From NCBI GenBank assembly GCA_033239125.1, contig BSWB01000002.1, forward strand, positions 157,652,409 to 157,716,408: 64,000 nucleotides of DNA. Direction: 5' to 3'. The translations under genes were made by a program, and so were the position numbers. Under the pieces are notes generated by a model. It searched no databases. It saw only the letters and a program-made list of their open reading frames with translations, and was not told the DNA's origin. This DNA comes from Fagopyrum homotropicum. Its lineage: Eukaryota; Streptophyta; Magnoliopsida; Caryophyllales; Polygonaceae. This document shows, piece after piece, positions 1 to 11,267 of the stretch. Every line of letters begins with the position of its first letter. Positions within the stretch are counted from its first letter, which is position 1.

Positions 1-1330
1 TCCTTGAAACCGTCTTCTCTAAAATTCCTTTGATCTCCCTATTTGAGATCTCAACTTGTCCACTTGTTTGTGGATGATAAGGGGTAGCAATCTTGTGAGT
101 AACCCCATACTTCGCTAGAAGAGCTTCAAAGCGCCGGACAATGAAGTGAGAACCTCCATCACTAATGATAGTCCTTGGCGTCCCAAATCGAGGAAAAATG
201 GTCTTGTTGAAGAACTTAACCACCACCATGGCATCATTGGTGGGAGAGGCAATTGCTTCCACCCATCTAGAAACGTAATCTACCGCCAATAGTATGTATT
301 GGTTTCCACAAGAGGATGGGAATGGTCCCATAAAATCTACTCCCCAAACATCGAAAATCTCCACCTCTTGGATGTTGTTGAGGGGCATCTCATTCCTCCT
401 AGAGATATTGTCTGTTCTTTGACAAGCATCGCAGCAAGAAACAAAGGATTGCACATCTCTAAATAAAGTAGGCCAAAAGAATCCGGATTGCAATACCTTT
501 GCGCTAGTCTTGTTCGAACTAGCGTGTCCTCCACATGGTAGTGAATGACAATGGCGGATGACACTTTGCATCTCATCTTCCGGCACACATCGCCGAATGA
601 TGCCATCCGGACCTCTCTTAAAGAGGAGAGGCTCGTTCCAAAAGTATTCCCGGACATCCTTAAAGAACTTCTTCCTTTGTGCGTAGGATAATCCGGGCGG
701 TATCTCCTGACAAACCAAATAGTTAAGAAAATCAGCAAACCATGGTTTGTTACCTTTGGAGATCACGTCGATGCACTCCTCTATAATGTGTAGGTGTTCG
801 TCCGGGAAGGAGTCATCGATGGGTAAATGGTCGTCCTCTAGATGTGTTAGGCGACTCAAATGATCCGCAACAGAATTTTCTGAACCTTTCTTATCGCGGA
901 TCTCTAGATTGAATTCTTGTAGGAGAAGAATCCATCTAATTAGCCTTGGCTTCGCGTGTTTCTTCGCAAGGAGGTACCGGATCGCAGCATGATCCGTGTA
1001 GACAATCACCTTTGCACCTACAAGATAAGAGCGAAACCTGTCAATAGCATAGACAATGGCTAAAAACTCTTTTTCGGTAGTGGCGTAGTTGAGCTGCGCT
1101 TCATCTAGCGTCTTGCTAGCATAGTATATGGCATGGGTTCGTCCTTCCTTTCGTTGTCCAAGAACAGCTCCAATAGCTACGTCACTAGCATCGCACATAA
1201 CCTCAAAGGGAAGAGTCCAATCCGGTGGTTGGATAATAGGTGCTGAAATTAGAGCTTGCCGAATGGTGTTAAACGCATCTAAACATTCCAGCGAAAACTT
1301 CTTATCCCTTTCACCGAAGTTGGGGGAGGA
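1..1330 (-). pseudogene. Athila pol 3' part: RNase H and integrase, open frame truncated by window edge
   Basis: One uninterrupted minus-strand frame runs from about 1330 to base 1, over 430 codons. RNase H comes first: MCDASD near 1195, the TEKE stretch near 1070 and YTDHAA near 990. An HHCC-type zinc finger follows (two His near 555-520, then CCDAC near 430). The integrase core shows all three acidic residues: Asp in DVWGVDFMG near 345, Asp in IISDGGSHF near 155, and Glu in QVEISNRE near 50. The frame differs from that of the upstream RT because of a deletion at about 1325. No chromodomain is expected in Athila, and the C-terminus is outside the window. It would process and insert the cDNA if made, but it is separated from the RT frame here. 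Confidence 0.88.
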
Positions 1331-2330
1331 AGCTTTTCTATGGTCTCTATCTTAGCCTTATCCACCTCTATCCATCTACTAGAGATTAGGTGTCCTAATA
1401 CAATTCCTTCCTTAACCATAAATTGACACTTCTCCCAATTAAGAACTAGGTTAGTGTCTTCACACCTTTGTAAAACAAGAGCAAGGTTAGAAAGACAATT
1501 GTGAAAAGAGGAACCGTATACGGAGAAGTCATCCATGAAGACTTCCATGATTTCCTCAATGTATTCGGAGAAGATGGCCATCATGCACCGTTGAAAGGTG
1601 GCTGGGGCATTACAAAGCCCGAACGGCATTCTCCTATAAGCGAACGTACCCCATGGGCACGTGAATGTGGTCTTCTCTTGATCATCCGGGTGTATCGGAA
1701 TCTGAAAGAAACCACTATAACCGTCAAGGTAGCAAAAATGTGAATGTTGTGCTAACCTTTCAAGCATTTGATCAATGAACGGCAATGGGAAGTGATCCTT
1801 CCTCGTTGCATTGTTAAGCTTGCGGTAGTCAATGCACATCCGCCATCCCGTTACGGTTCGGGTAAGAATGAGTTCGTTGTTCTTGTTGGTAATGACCGTC
1901 ATTCCTCCCTTCTTCGGAACTACTTGAACCGGACTCACCCACTTACTATCGGAGATAGGGTAGATGATACCTGCATCAAGAAGTTTAAGAATTTCCTTCT
2001 TGACAACCTCCTTCATGGTCGGATTCAACCGCCTTTGAGGTTGTCTTGAAGTCCTAAAGTCTTCCTCCATTAATATCTTATGCATGCATAGGGAGGGTTT
2101 AATTCCTACTAAATCCTCAATAGTATATCCTAAAGCCTTTCTATGTTTCCTAAGGACAACCATGAGTTCATTATGTTCATCTATGCTTAAATCGGAACTA
2201 ACAATAACCGGAAAGGTAGAATTAGATCCTAGAAAAGCTTACCTTAGATGAGTAGGAAGTGGTTTGAGTTCCATTGCTTTCGGAGCTTCCAATGATCCTT
2301 GAGAAGCATCCGATGTCTCCTTAGAAGTTT
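1279..2330 (-). pseudogene. Athila reverse transcriptase domain, frameshifted and truncated
   Basis: The open stretch 2163-1279 contains the RT palm and fingers: QVVPKKGG, the YRKLN motif, LDGYSGFFQIPIHPDDQEK, MPFGLCNAPATFQR, the catalytic FMDDF (Athila variant of YxDD), then VLGHLIS and the PPPTSVKG hinge. Upstream, the same frame continues into the protease-RT spacer but is broken by TAA at 2239-2241. The spacer frame is not the gag-protease frame, so there is also a frameshift between protease and RT. At the C-terminal end the family sequence that links RT to RNase H is missing, and a junction near 1325 puts RNase H in another frame. I infer a small deletion there of roughly 100 bp. Confidence 0.9.
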
Positions 2331-5294
2331 CTAAGGGTGTTGAATGTGTGGGAGAAGAATCGGAAGAAGTTGAAGAAGTGTCTCGATCACCCCTTTCCAC
2401 GCCCAAAATTCGGGTTCCTCATGTCCTCCACGGCCGTGGTTTAGGGCGTGGAAGGTGGTCACGGTTGCTCTGCCTTCTCCACGACCGTATAACCCCCTGG
2501 AGTGGGATACGGTTTTGTTGGTGAAATCCACGGCCGTGGAGTATAGTGTATGGCCGTGGATTCTCACGTTTTCTGCCTCGTTGTGGATTTTTTCAAACTC
2601 CACTTCACCCATCTCTTCTTGTGCTTCTAAGGCTTCAATTGCCTCATTGCACTCTTCTTCTTCCCCTACATTTGTTAGACTCATAGTAATAACCTTTTGT
2701 AAAGGATCGTTGAAGAGAATAGCACTTACCTCCTCCCTAGATAACCCTTCTTCATCTTGGATATCGAATATATCCTCATCAAAGATGGGCTCCTTTAGTA
2801 GAGTGGAAAGAACAAACTCTACTTTCTCTTCTCCTATATCAAAAGTGAGTCTACCATTCTTGCAATCGACTATGCAGCCCGAAGTTGCAAGAAACGGTCT
2901 TCCGAGTATGATCGGGACCGGACTATCAGCAGGAATGTCAAGCACGACAAAATCAATGGGAACAAAGAATTTACCTAGCTTGACTGGGACGTCTTCTACA
3001 ATACCGACGGGGCGAGTGATGGATCGATCCGCCATGTACAACGTCATCTTTACCGGTTTAGGGTCGCCTAAACCGATCTTCCTACACAATGCAAGTGGTA
3101 TGATGCTCACACTTGCTCCTAAATCACATAGCGCATCGTATGTGACATCTCCCACTCCTATGGGAATGCAAAATGACCCCGGATCCTTTAGCTTTGGGGG
3201 AATTTTCTCCTTCATGGTCTTGATGAGATCCGAAGAATCCGAACTCATCTTAACCTCACCGAAATCTTCTAGCTTCCTCTTGTTAGAGAGGAGCTCCTTC
3301 AAGAACTTGCCATAAGCCGGCATACCTACAATAGCATCAATAAAGGGTATATTAATATGCAGCTTGCTCATGAGTTCTATAAACTTACCAAACTGTTTAT
3401 CTAGGCGCGCTCTCGCTCTAGATTGAGGGAATGGTAGGGGAGGTTTGTAAGCTGGAGGAGGAACGTAGACATCTTCCTTCTCCTTCCCCTTCTCCTTGTC
3501 TTTCTCTACGGGGACTTCAACGAACTTAGGCTGCGGATCGGTGGTAGTCACTCCGCTCCTAGTTGTGATTGCCACCACCCTTCCCTTTGGGTTGTCCTCC
3601 GTCTTTCCTGGAAGTTTCCCTTGATTCCTAGGAACTTCCTCCGCATGGCTGAACATTTGGTTTTCTAAAACTTTTTGAGCTTTATCAACCTTAGAAATTT
3701 GATCATCAACCTTAATGATGCGGTTCTCCAAACCTTGAAGCTTTCCCAAGATCGTTTCCAACATGGGATCGGGCTTCTCCTTCCCCGAAGTGTTTCCTCT
3801 ATTAGATGTTTGCCCCTGGCTTTTCAAAGGAGTGAAGGAAGAGGAGGGTGGAGTTAGTGAATAAGAATTGGAAGGATAAGAGTTACCGGAATTTTGTTGA
3901 TTCGAGCGCCAATTGTTGTTGTTTGAACCCCTATTGTTGTTCCAATTGTTGTTCTGGTTGTTGTTATTGTCATTCCAATTGTTCCGGTTGTTGTTCCGGT
4001 TGTTGTTGTTGTTGTTGTTGCGGTTTGTGTTTTCACCGCCATTGTTGTTGTTGCCCAAATATCCAACATTCTTGCCTTGTTGCTTTGGAAAGTTGGTCTT
4101 GATAGCCTCCTTCAACTCTTTGATCTCATTGTTGAGGGAGAAAATCTGATTTTGAGCTTCATGTGTGAGCTTTGCTCCTTGCTCTACACGATTTCCCTCC
4201 ACTTTTCGGTGGGAATACTTCTCTATGACCCTTGCTTGCTTCTCAATGAAGTTCCAAGCGTCATCTTCTCTCATGTCCATGAATGTTCCACATGAGAGGG
4301 ATTGGAGGTTGAATTGCGTCCCCGCATCTAACCCCTTGTAGTAAATTTCCAGCAATACAAGCTTGGATATGCCATGATGAGGGCAATCCAATAACAAGTC
4401 CTGAAATCTTTCCCATGATTGAAACAAACTTTCGTTAGACCTCATGGAAAATGCATTGATCTTACCTCTAAGTTCCGCCGTTTTGGATGGCGGAAAGAAT
4501 TTGGTGAGGAACTCCGCGGAAAGGTCTTCCCACGTGTCTAGTTTCCCACTAGGAAGAGCTTGGTACCAAGACAACGCTTTCCCCTTCAAGGAGAAGAAGA
4601 AAGGCTTGAGCTTATAATTGTTGGTAGTAGCGTTCTTCGGCCTCATTGTCTCCATCATACACTCAAAGTTTTGCAAGTGTTGGTGTGGAGATTCAGCGCT
4701 TGTCCCGCCAAATTGGTTTTGGCGAACAAGAGTAATAACTTTAGGGTTGAAGCTAAACCCTTGCACATCATCAGCATCAAAGTTCACACCTAGACGGCGT
4801 GGTTGCTGCGTTGGATCCATCCTTTGGCCAAGAGTTCTTGGCTCATCATCTACACGGTTCACCCTTACATTCCTAGGTGGAATGCGTCAGTTTACGGTCG
4901 CCTGTGGAGCAAATGGATTCACATTGATCCTTGGATCAATCTCTTCTAACGGTGGCATGGAAGAGTCGCTATCATCAGCGGATGATTGAGCCCTATTCGA
5001 TCTCATCGATCTCCTTGAGGATTTCTTGCTTCCCTTATTCTTAAGGTTGCTTATTTCTATCCTCATCTGGAACATCATATCTTTTAGATTATTGACTTGG
5101 GATTGATGACGATCCATCTCATCCCGGCGCATATTCTCATTCCATTGGAGTTGAGCTTCTTTCTCCGCCAACTCCGCTTGAAGATCACGTTCGTGTTCTT
5201 CAGCCATCTTCTTTTCTTTACGCTTTTGCCTTAAAGTCCTCTCAAGCTCTTGATCAAGAGGTAAGAGGTCTTCGGTGTTCCTAGACCTGCGCAT
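2331..5294 (-). pseudogene. Athila gag-protease with one in-frame TGA
   Basis: A single frame runs from the MRRSR methionine at 5294 to 2331, interrupted only by TGA at 4887-4889. I chose 5294 over the upstream Met at 5327 because Athila gag proteins begin with MRRSR. After a coiled-coil-like charged N-terminus come the retrotransposon gag domain (WYQALP near 4560; the FPPSKTAELRGKI region near 4470) and an Asn-rich tract (about 4060-3880) where other groups have zinc knuckles. The aspartic protease has active site DLGAS at 3111-3125 and the IILGRPFL flap region near 2895. The last 80 codons, in the protease-RT spacer, contain GC-rich palindromes. Gag packages element RNA in particles; the protease would mature it. 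Confidence 0.9.
2425..2560. repeat. CCACGGCCGTGG palindromes in Athila protease-RT spacer
   Basis: Perfect 12-bp palindromes CCACGGCCGTGG lie at 2428-2439 and 2528-2539. Variants (CCACGACCGT near 2473, TGGCCGTGGA near 2551) lie between and after them. The same word recurs in this element's LTR. Confidence 0.85.
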
Positions 5295-5372
5295 GCACTC
5301 AAAAAGATAATCAAATAACGAGAGCAAGCTCCCAAGCTTGACAACCGGCTACCAAATTCGGCTTAGACCAAA

Positions 5373-5390
5373 TCCCCGGCAACGGCGCCA
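5373..5390 (-). promoter_or_regulatory. Primer-binding site for tRNA-Asp
   Basis: The minus strand reads TGGCGCCGTTGCCGGGGA, complementary to the 3' end (including CCA) of plant tRNA-Asp. It lies 6 bp inside the LTR end, which fixes the element as minus-strand. Confidence 0.95.
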
Positions 5391-5396
5391 AAAACT

Positions 5397-7153
5397 TGTT
5401 CGCCACTTAGCGTGCGTGCAATCAAGCTTTAAATTTATAAAACTAGAATAAAAGCAAGCGAACCCGCAGTGTACGGATCGGCGTAGATTAGCAAGTATTC
5501 CAGAGTATCGAACACAGGGATTTGGGGGGAACAAATTCAATTGCAGATTATCAAGCAAGTAGATGTAAGAGCTTTGCAAATTATTGGGAAAACAACAATC
5601 CTAAAGATCCAAGTATCCAGCTGTGGCAATCGATTCAAGATATACTAATGATATAAGGACAGAGTTGAGATATGCAAAGGTATGCTAATGTAAGGTAATC
5701 GTACGGTGAAGTTCCAAAAACCTTATGTGACTCACCTACAAGAAACTCCCTATACAGGTTGTTGAGGCTTCAATATAGAAAGGTTCTAAAGGTAAGAATT
5801 AATGTCAAATACCCAAACTTGTAATCCAAGGATCAAGACTAACTAAACCGATTATGGTTGTGACACTCACAATCGAGGTAGAGGTTATTGAGGCTTCACT
5901 ACCACCTAGAAAAGGCAAGCCTAAACTAAGTTAAAGCAAATCTTTAACTTTGGATTAAAGTAAAAGCAGGTTCGTAAACTTAAGGGAAATCACGGTTAGT
6001 TCTTGAGGTTCCACGGCCGTGGACTTCAAGAACAAGCCGTATTTTAGGGTTCGTCGACGATTCTCTCCAACTCTCAGGATCCAATTTAATTACGATCGAT
6101 CTATCATCATCTAAGCCACAACTATCAACCCTTTACCTTAGAATTGTTAAGGGTTTTTAGCCAACAATAGTCATTATGCTATCAAATTCAAGGTTTAAAA
6201 GATTTAAAGATGAAAACTTCTGAAAACCTTCAATAAACTTCAACAAATCTCAATGTCACAATCAAGAACAAATATCGTCACTAGAATCGGAATAGAACAA
6301 ATAAACAAATCTTAGATAAGAAGGAAGAACGGGATGTCAATCCGTCTTTTAAATCAAACCTAAGCAAGAAGAGGAATCTTCTTGCGAATAACCTTCCGAA
6401 TCTTCGATCTTCGTCAATCCGGAAATCTCAATCACAATCTCCACCAAAGTGCGAGATTAGGGCAACTCCAAAGATGAGCGCAAAGTACGTCCTTTGCAAA
6501 ATCGCAAAGATCTCTAAGTCGCGGCGTGGCCGAAAGTGCGTCAAAGCAATGTGTAAGCGTAAGCCTAAAGCGAGGTGACGGAATCTCTCTTCGCCCGTCC
6601 TTTTATAGGGTATGATGAAGTAGCGGCCCGGCCCAATCCTTTTAAAAGATCGTGGCTTAAAGTGTGGCGAAAAAGATCGCCAAGATCACGGTCGTGGAGG
6701 GTTCCACGACCGTAATTTAGAGCGTGGAAATCAACACGGTTTGAACCATCTTCTCCACGGCCGTAGAAGTTGCTGGAATGAACCACGTTTCCTTAGCCAT
6801 GGTTCCACGGCCGTGGAACTGAATGTGGAAAGTAGTACGGCCGTATTTTAGAGCGTGGTTTAGGGCAAGAACGTGATTCTTCCCTAGCCTCGTGCATTCC
6901 ATAAGTTGACACTCCTTTTGCTCCTAAGAATGCCCTCAATCCATGGATATTGCAAACAACTTCATCCTTGCTCAATTCCGTTCGGAAATGGCTCTCAATC
7001 ACCTATAATCAACATAAAGCTTGTGTAGACATCTATATCGACAATATAGGCAAACTAGCTCACAAATGCATCAATGCTCAATCGATGACTATCAATATGA
7101 ATCAAATACGTTTAGAAAACGTGCCTAAAATATCACAATATTTCATGCTAACA
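5397..7153 (-). repeat. 5' LTR of Athila-like element (1757 bp)
   Basis: On the plus strand the LTR starts TGTTCGCC next to the PBS and ends GCTAACA, giving TGTT/AACA ends. Its termini match those of the related LTR at 61355-62989 (TGTTCGC start, CATGTCATCA end). The flank from 7154 is chromovirus LTR, which sets the outer boundary. Confidence 0.85.
6011..6850. repeat. Palindromic CCACGGCCGTGG word cluster in Athila LTR
   Basis: Exact copies lie at 6011-6022 and 6805-6816. Degenerate copies include CACGGTCGTGG near 6685, CCACGACCGT near 6702, CCACGGCCGTAG near 6754 and TACGGCCGTA near 6838. The cluster is separate from ordinary A/T-rich LTR sequence. Confidence 0.85.
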
Positions 7154-8285
7154 CCTGGGTTGCAAGAGCACATTCTAGTCTTCTGTAGAACGTACTAGGC
7201 AAGTGGTCACCGCCCGGTTTTCATACACTTGGGCCAATTACGGTATATAAGGTGATTCCTATTCCGGTTATCCGTTATAGCAACAATAAACAACACAACA
7301 AGCCAAAACACTCAAACCAATATACGGAATGAAGCTAAGTAAGTCCAAGGGACTTACCTACTTGAAGGTAACTCAAAGGGTCAACGGACACTCAGTTTCC
7401 CTCAGGAAAGGAGCAAGGAAAGCCTGTTCACACAAGACATCACAAATCAGGAACGAAATGGTTGCTAGAAGTCTATAACTTCTAGTCTCGATGATCTTTA
7501 AGAGATCTCTACAAGCTAAGGTCTCAACCTCAGTCTTATAGCACTCTCAGGGGGGTAACAACTGCAGAGGAAACCGCAGGGGCAGTTGGGCGAGGCAGAG
7601 GGGCGGCAACGTGACATATCCGCAAGAGCGGCTTTGTGCAGGCGCGGGGGCGGTTAAGTCTCAGAAGGTGGCGTCGGGCTTCCTTCTGACAACAACTCAC
7701 AACTAAGGTACCAAGGCTTGATTCCTTGATCCAAACACGTCAAGACTCAACCAATGGAGCATGTGAACATCAACATATCAACAACGGAATGCTCCACAAG
7801 AATCAAGGCTCAAACTTGATTCTTGGAGAAGAAGAAAAGAGAAGAACGATAGAAGGAAACGAAACAGAAGAGAACGGCATGCAACAACATGTGAACGTGA
7901 GGGAGAAACAAATGAAGATGAACTTACACGTTCAAAAAAATCACAGGAAACAAGGGCGACGGGTGCAGCTCTCAGGATTGAAGAACGTATGCAAGAAGCG
8001 GGAAAAACGGGAAGAAGGAGGGATTATATAGGAAAGGGGTGGAAAGATAGAAGAAAAGACGTTTTATGGTTAGGAATAAGATAGGAAGGCCGGCCCATAA
8101 GATAAGAAGATCGGATATTCTATCTTTGGAAGGAAGATAAAACGAACGAAAATAGATCGGGCGCGATTTGTGGTGAATCCGCCGAGGCGGATCGCCCAGC
8201 CCCAGGGGCGGTGACAAGCACAACTTGCCGTTGGAGCGGCCGCTGTCACCGTAGGGGCAGTGACAGCTAAAAACTAGATGTTACA
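7154..8285 (-). repeat. 3' LTR of chromovirus, truncated by Athila insertion
   Basis: It aligns with 49314-50490 of the solo LTR in this window and ends GATGTTACA at 8285. About 540 bp of the LTR lies beyond the Athila insertion, outside the window. It holds the conserved hairpins GTAAGTCC-aag-GGACTTAC (7339-7357) and CTAGAAGT...ACTTCTAG (7465-7485), and clusters of CCGCAGGGGCGG-like words near 7580-7660 and 8178-8265. Confidence 0.85.
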
Positions 8286-8303
8286 TCAGATCCCCCTAAA
8301 AAG
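8286..8303 (-). other. Polypurine tract of chromovirus
   Basis: The minus strand reads CTTTTTAGGGGGATCTGA directly before the LTR start TGTAACATC. The GGGACGAAAGTT block lies just upstream, as in Tekay-type elements. Confidence 0.8.
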
Positions 8304-8469
8304 AACTTTCGTCCCGAAACTTGCAATGAACCACAAGGTCACATATCAACAACGCAAAAACACTGAACTCAACTCATATATTCCCACCCGGGGCACAAAA
8401 CTCACCACGTCACAAAAGCGTGCACAACACAACAGTGGAAACTGAAACTCAGACATCTATGTTAAAGGT

Positions 8470-9868
8470 ACAACCACATCAGCTTAGAACTCAGGATAGT
8501 TCCTCTGGATACTATCCTATGTCTCCCAAGTCGCATCATCAGCTCCTCGCATCAACCATTGAATCTTCATCATCGGTATGTCCTTCGAACCCAAGCGTCT
8601 CATACTACGCTCTAAGATATCTACCGGATGCTCTACGAACGTGTGGGCTGACTCGACCACTAGATACTCATGACTGGCGATGTGTCTCGGGTCTAGTATG
8701 TTCTCTCGTAACTAAGAAACATGGAAGACTGGGTGAACACCCTCAAGCCTCGGTGGCAAAGCAAGTTTGTATGCTGCCTCTCCAACTCGCTCAAGAATCT
8801 CAAAAGGTCCGACATATATAGGATTTAGCTTCCCCTTGACGCCGAAGCATTTGATGCCTCGTATTGGGGATACCCTCGGACAAAGCTGAGCTCCAACTCC
8901 GAACTCTAGAGGTATGCGTCTCTTATATACATAAGACTTCTGACGACTTTGTGCTGCTAACACCCGTTCTAGGATCATCGCTACTCTGGCCATATCATCC
9001 TGTATCTACTCAAGTCTACTCCGCTAGCACTGCTTGGCTCATCCCAGCACAACGGTGTACGTTATATCTGTCCGTACAAAGCCTCATAAGGAGCCATCCT
9101 AATCGAAGCGTGTCAACTGCTGCTATACGAAAACTCCACTAAGGAAAGGTGATCTGGTCACACTTGTCCCCAGTGTAGTACGCAGGCTCTCAACATGTCC
9201 TCCAAAGTCTAGATGGTCCGCTCGGACTGACCATCGGTCTAAGGATGATAAGCAGTCGTGAACTACAGACTTGTACCTAGGGCGGCATGCACTTGCTGCC
9301 AAAACCTCGAGGTGAACCATCCGTCTCTGTCAAAGACTATAGTCCTAGGTACTCCATGAAGTCTCAAAATCTGTCTAGTGAACTCCTCTGCTAATCGACT
9401 TACCGGCCACATTTCCTTGATAGGAATGAAACGTGCGGTCTTCGTCAGTCGATCCACTATCACCCAGATAGCGTCAAAGTCTCGACTCGGTCTCAAACCG
9501 GTGACAAAGTCCATAGAGATGTCCTCCCACTTCCATTGAGTGACGGGAAGTAGGTGTAGCTCGCATCCTGGTCGATGATTCTCGATCTTGACCTGCTGAT
9601 GGGTCGCACACTAAACTACATATTTCGTCACATCTGGCTTCAGACTTCCCCACCAGAAAGAGCGTTTGATATCTTGATACATCTTACTCGCACCGGGGTG
9701 CATTGAGTAAGGTGAAGAGTGAGCCTCCTGAAGGATCCACTGTCTCAACTCTTGATTTGAAGGCACACATACACGCTCCTGGTATCTCAAGATCCCACCA
9801 ACACCTATTGCAAATTGTGGCGCTGTCCTCGAGGCATCCGGTCTCGGATCTGTGTTAAAGCTGGACAA
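8470..9868 (-). pseudogene. Chromovirus integrase with chromodomain, multiple stops
   Basis: Pieces in order on the minus strand are an HHCC zinc-binding region (His residues in HSSPYSMHPGASKMYQDIK near 9690, CATCQ near 9600) and a catalytic core with Asp in MDFVTGL near 9510, Asp in VFDRDGWF near 9340 and Glu in the TDGQSERT block near 9230. Then come the GPY/F-type module (YVGPFEILERVGEAAYKLALPP near 8810) and a C-terminal chromodomain-like stretch (VDILERSMRRLGSKDIP near 8590, ending ATWE). Glutamines expected before FTTAYHP, after YHP, in the TIQ position and before CATC are TAG. The chromodomain would direct integration into heterochromatin in the living family. Confidence 0.85.
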
Positions 9869-9899
9869 CTCTTCTGCTTCTGTCAGATCTCAACCAACA

Positions 9900-11250
9900 G
9901 GTCAAGTAATATCTCCAAGGTGGATAGTTGGATGTCGGAATCCGGGAAGTGGATATCCATCTCTAGCCATACCAAGTCTCGCTACAACTGAGGCTGAGCT
10001 GTCAGGCGAGCGATCGCCATCTCCTATGGAGTCTTCCTACGGAGGGCATCAGCTACCACATTCCCCTTCCCCGAGTGGTATAAGATCTCAAGATTAAATT
10101 CCTTGATCAATTCCAACCATCTCCTCTAGTGGTTATTCAACTCCCGTTGAGTGAATATATACTTCAGACTCTTACCCTTCTACATCAGAACACACCCCAA
10201 GCCTAGCTTGGATGTGTCGCTGTAAATCACAAAGTCCTTAATGCCCTCTGGTTGAGCTAAGACAAGAGCAGAGGTCAACCTCTTCTTCAGCTTCTCAAAG
10301 CTCTGTAGGCACGGCTCGGACTATACAAATCTCATAGACTTCCTTAGCAAGAAAGGGAGCGGTCGGGAGATAACTGAAAAGCCCTCAACAAAACGCTTTT
10401 AGTAGCCCACAAATCCTAAGAAGCTGCGTACCTCCTTGATGTTCTTAGGAGGTGGCCATGATTCAAGTGACTCGATCTTCGTTGGATCTACCTTGATCCC
10501 TTCAACTAAAACTATGTGACCATGGAATGCTACCTCAAACATCCAAAACTCATACTTAGAGTGCTTGTCGTAAAGCTCTCTATCCTACAGGACTTGAAGG
10601 ACGATCCTCAAATGTCCTGTATGCTCATATCTACTACGAGAGTATACCAGAATGTCATCTATGAAGACAACTACAAACTAGTCTAGAAAGTCGATGAAGA
10701 TGTTGTTCATCAACTTCATGAAAACTAGGGGTGCATTTGTGAGCCCGAATGGCATCACTACAAACTCGTGGTGGCCATACCTGGTCCGAAATACCGTCTT
10801 GGCTATGTCCTACTCTCTCACCCTCAGCTGGTGATATCCGGGTCTCAAAGAGATCCGTGAAAACACTGAAGCTCCATGCAATTGATCCAAAAGATCGTCG
10901 ATACGGGGCAATGGGTACTTATTCTTGATTGTCACCTTGTTCAGCTCTCGGTAATCAATACATAACCTCATCGACCCGTCTTTCTTCCTGATAAAGAGTA
11001 TTGGTGTGCCTCAAGGAGATACCCTAGGGCGGATGAAGCCCTTCTCAGCTAACTCCTCGAGATGCTTCTTAAGCTCAAGCATCTCGATAGGCGCCATACG
11101 GTAAGGAGCCTTCGAGATCGGTCTCGTCCCAGGCTCTAGATCAATGCCAAAGTCTACACTCCTCTCTGTGGAGGAAAACTGGATGGCTCTCCAAAAACGT
11201 TGGTAAACTCGCCTGCTACCGGAATCTCCTCCAACGCTGGACTCATACTA
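9900..11250 (-). pseudogene. Chromovirus reverse transcriptase and RNase H, degenerate
   Basis: The RT core is readable as FGLTNAPLVFMKLMN near 10730, then VVFIDDILVYS near 10650 (FIDD in place of YxDD), KYEFWM near 10540 and the hinge VRSFLGFVGY near 10420. RNase H follows (IYSDTSKLGLGCVLM near 10220; NVVADALRRK near 10050). Stops interrupt LDQF, VLQD, VLMQ and NHQRRW, each TAG where Gln is usual, and one TAA lies in the GYYRRF motif. No frame is open beyond about 80 codons. It is clearly an old copy. Confidence 0.85.
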
Positions 11251-11267
11251 TCTTTCATAGCACAGAA

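Larger units (their letters stand above)
1..7153 (-). mobile_element. Athila-like Ty3/gypsy LTR retrotransposon, partial (3' end off window)
   Basis: Reading the minus strand from 7153 downward gives 5' LTR, a primer-binding site matching the 3' end of tRNA-Asp, gag-protease, RT, RNase H and integrase, running off the left edge. The RT variant FMDD, the Asn-rich gag without a visible zinc knuckle, the DLGAS protease and the tRNA-Asp primer are typical of the Athila lineage. The element is inserted in an older chromovirus LTR: the sequence resuming at 7154 aligns with the interior of the solo LTR at about 49314. The second TSD copy and the 3' LTR lie outside the window. The coding region carries one TGA, one TAA, a frameshift and a deletion, so this copy is not autonomous. 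Confidence 0.9.

Noticed and set aside
2455..3315. 286-codon plus-strand open frame
   Set aside because: Antisense shadow of the Athila gag-protease frame; Ser-rich with no domain.
1..7153. Pararetrovirus (caulimovirid) origin
   Set aside because: LTR, integrase with D-D-E, tRNA-Asp primer site and Athila gene order identify an LTR retrotransposon; no movement protein seen.
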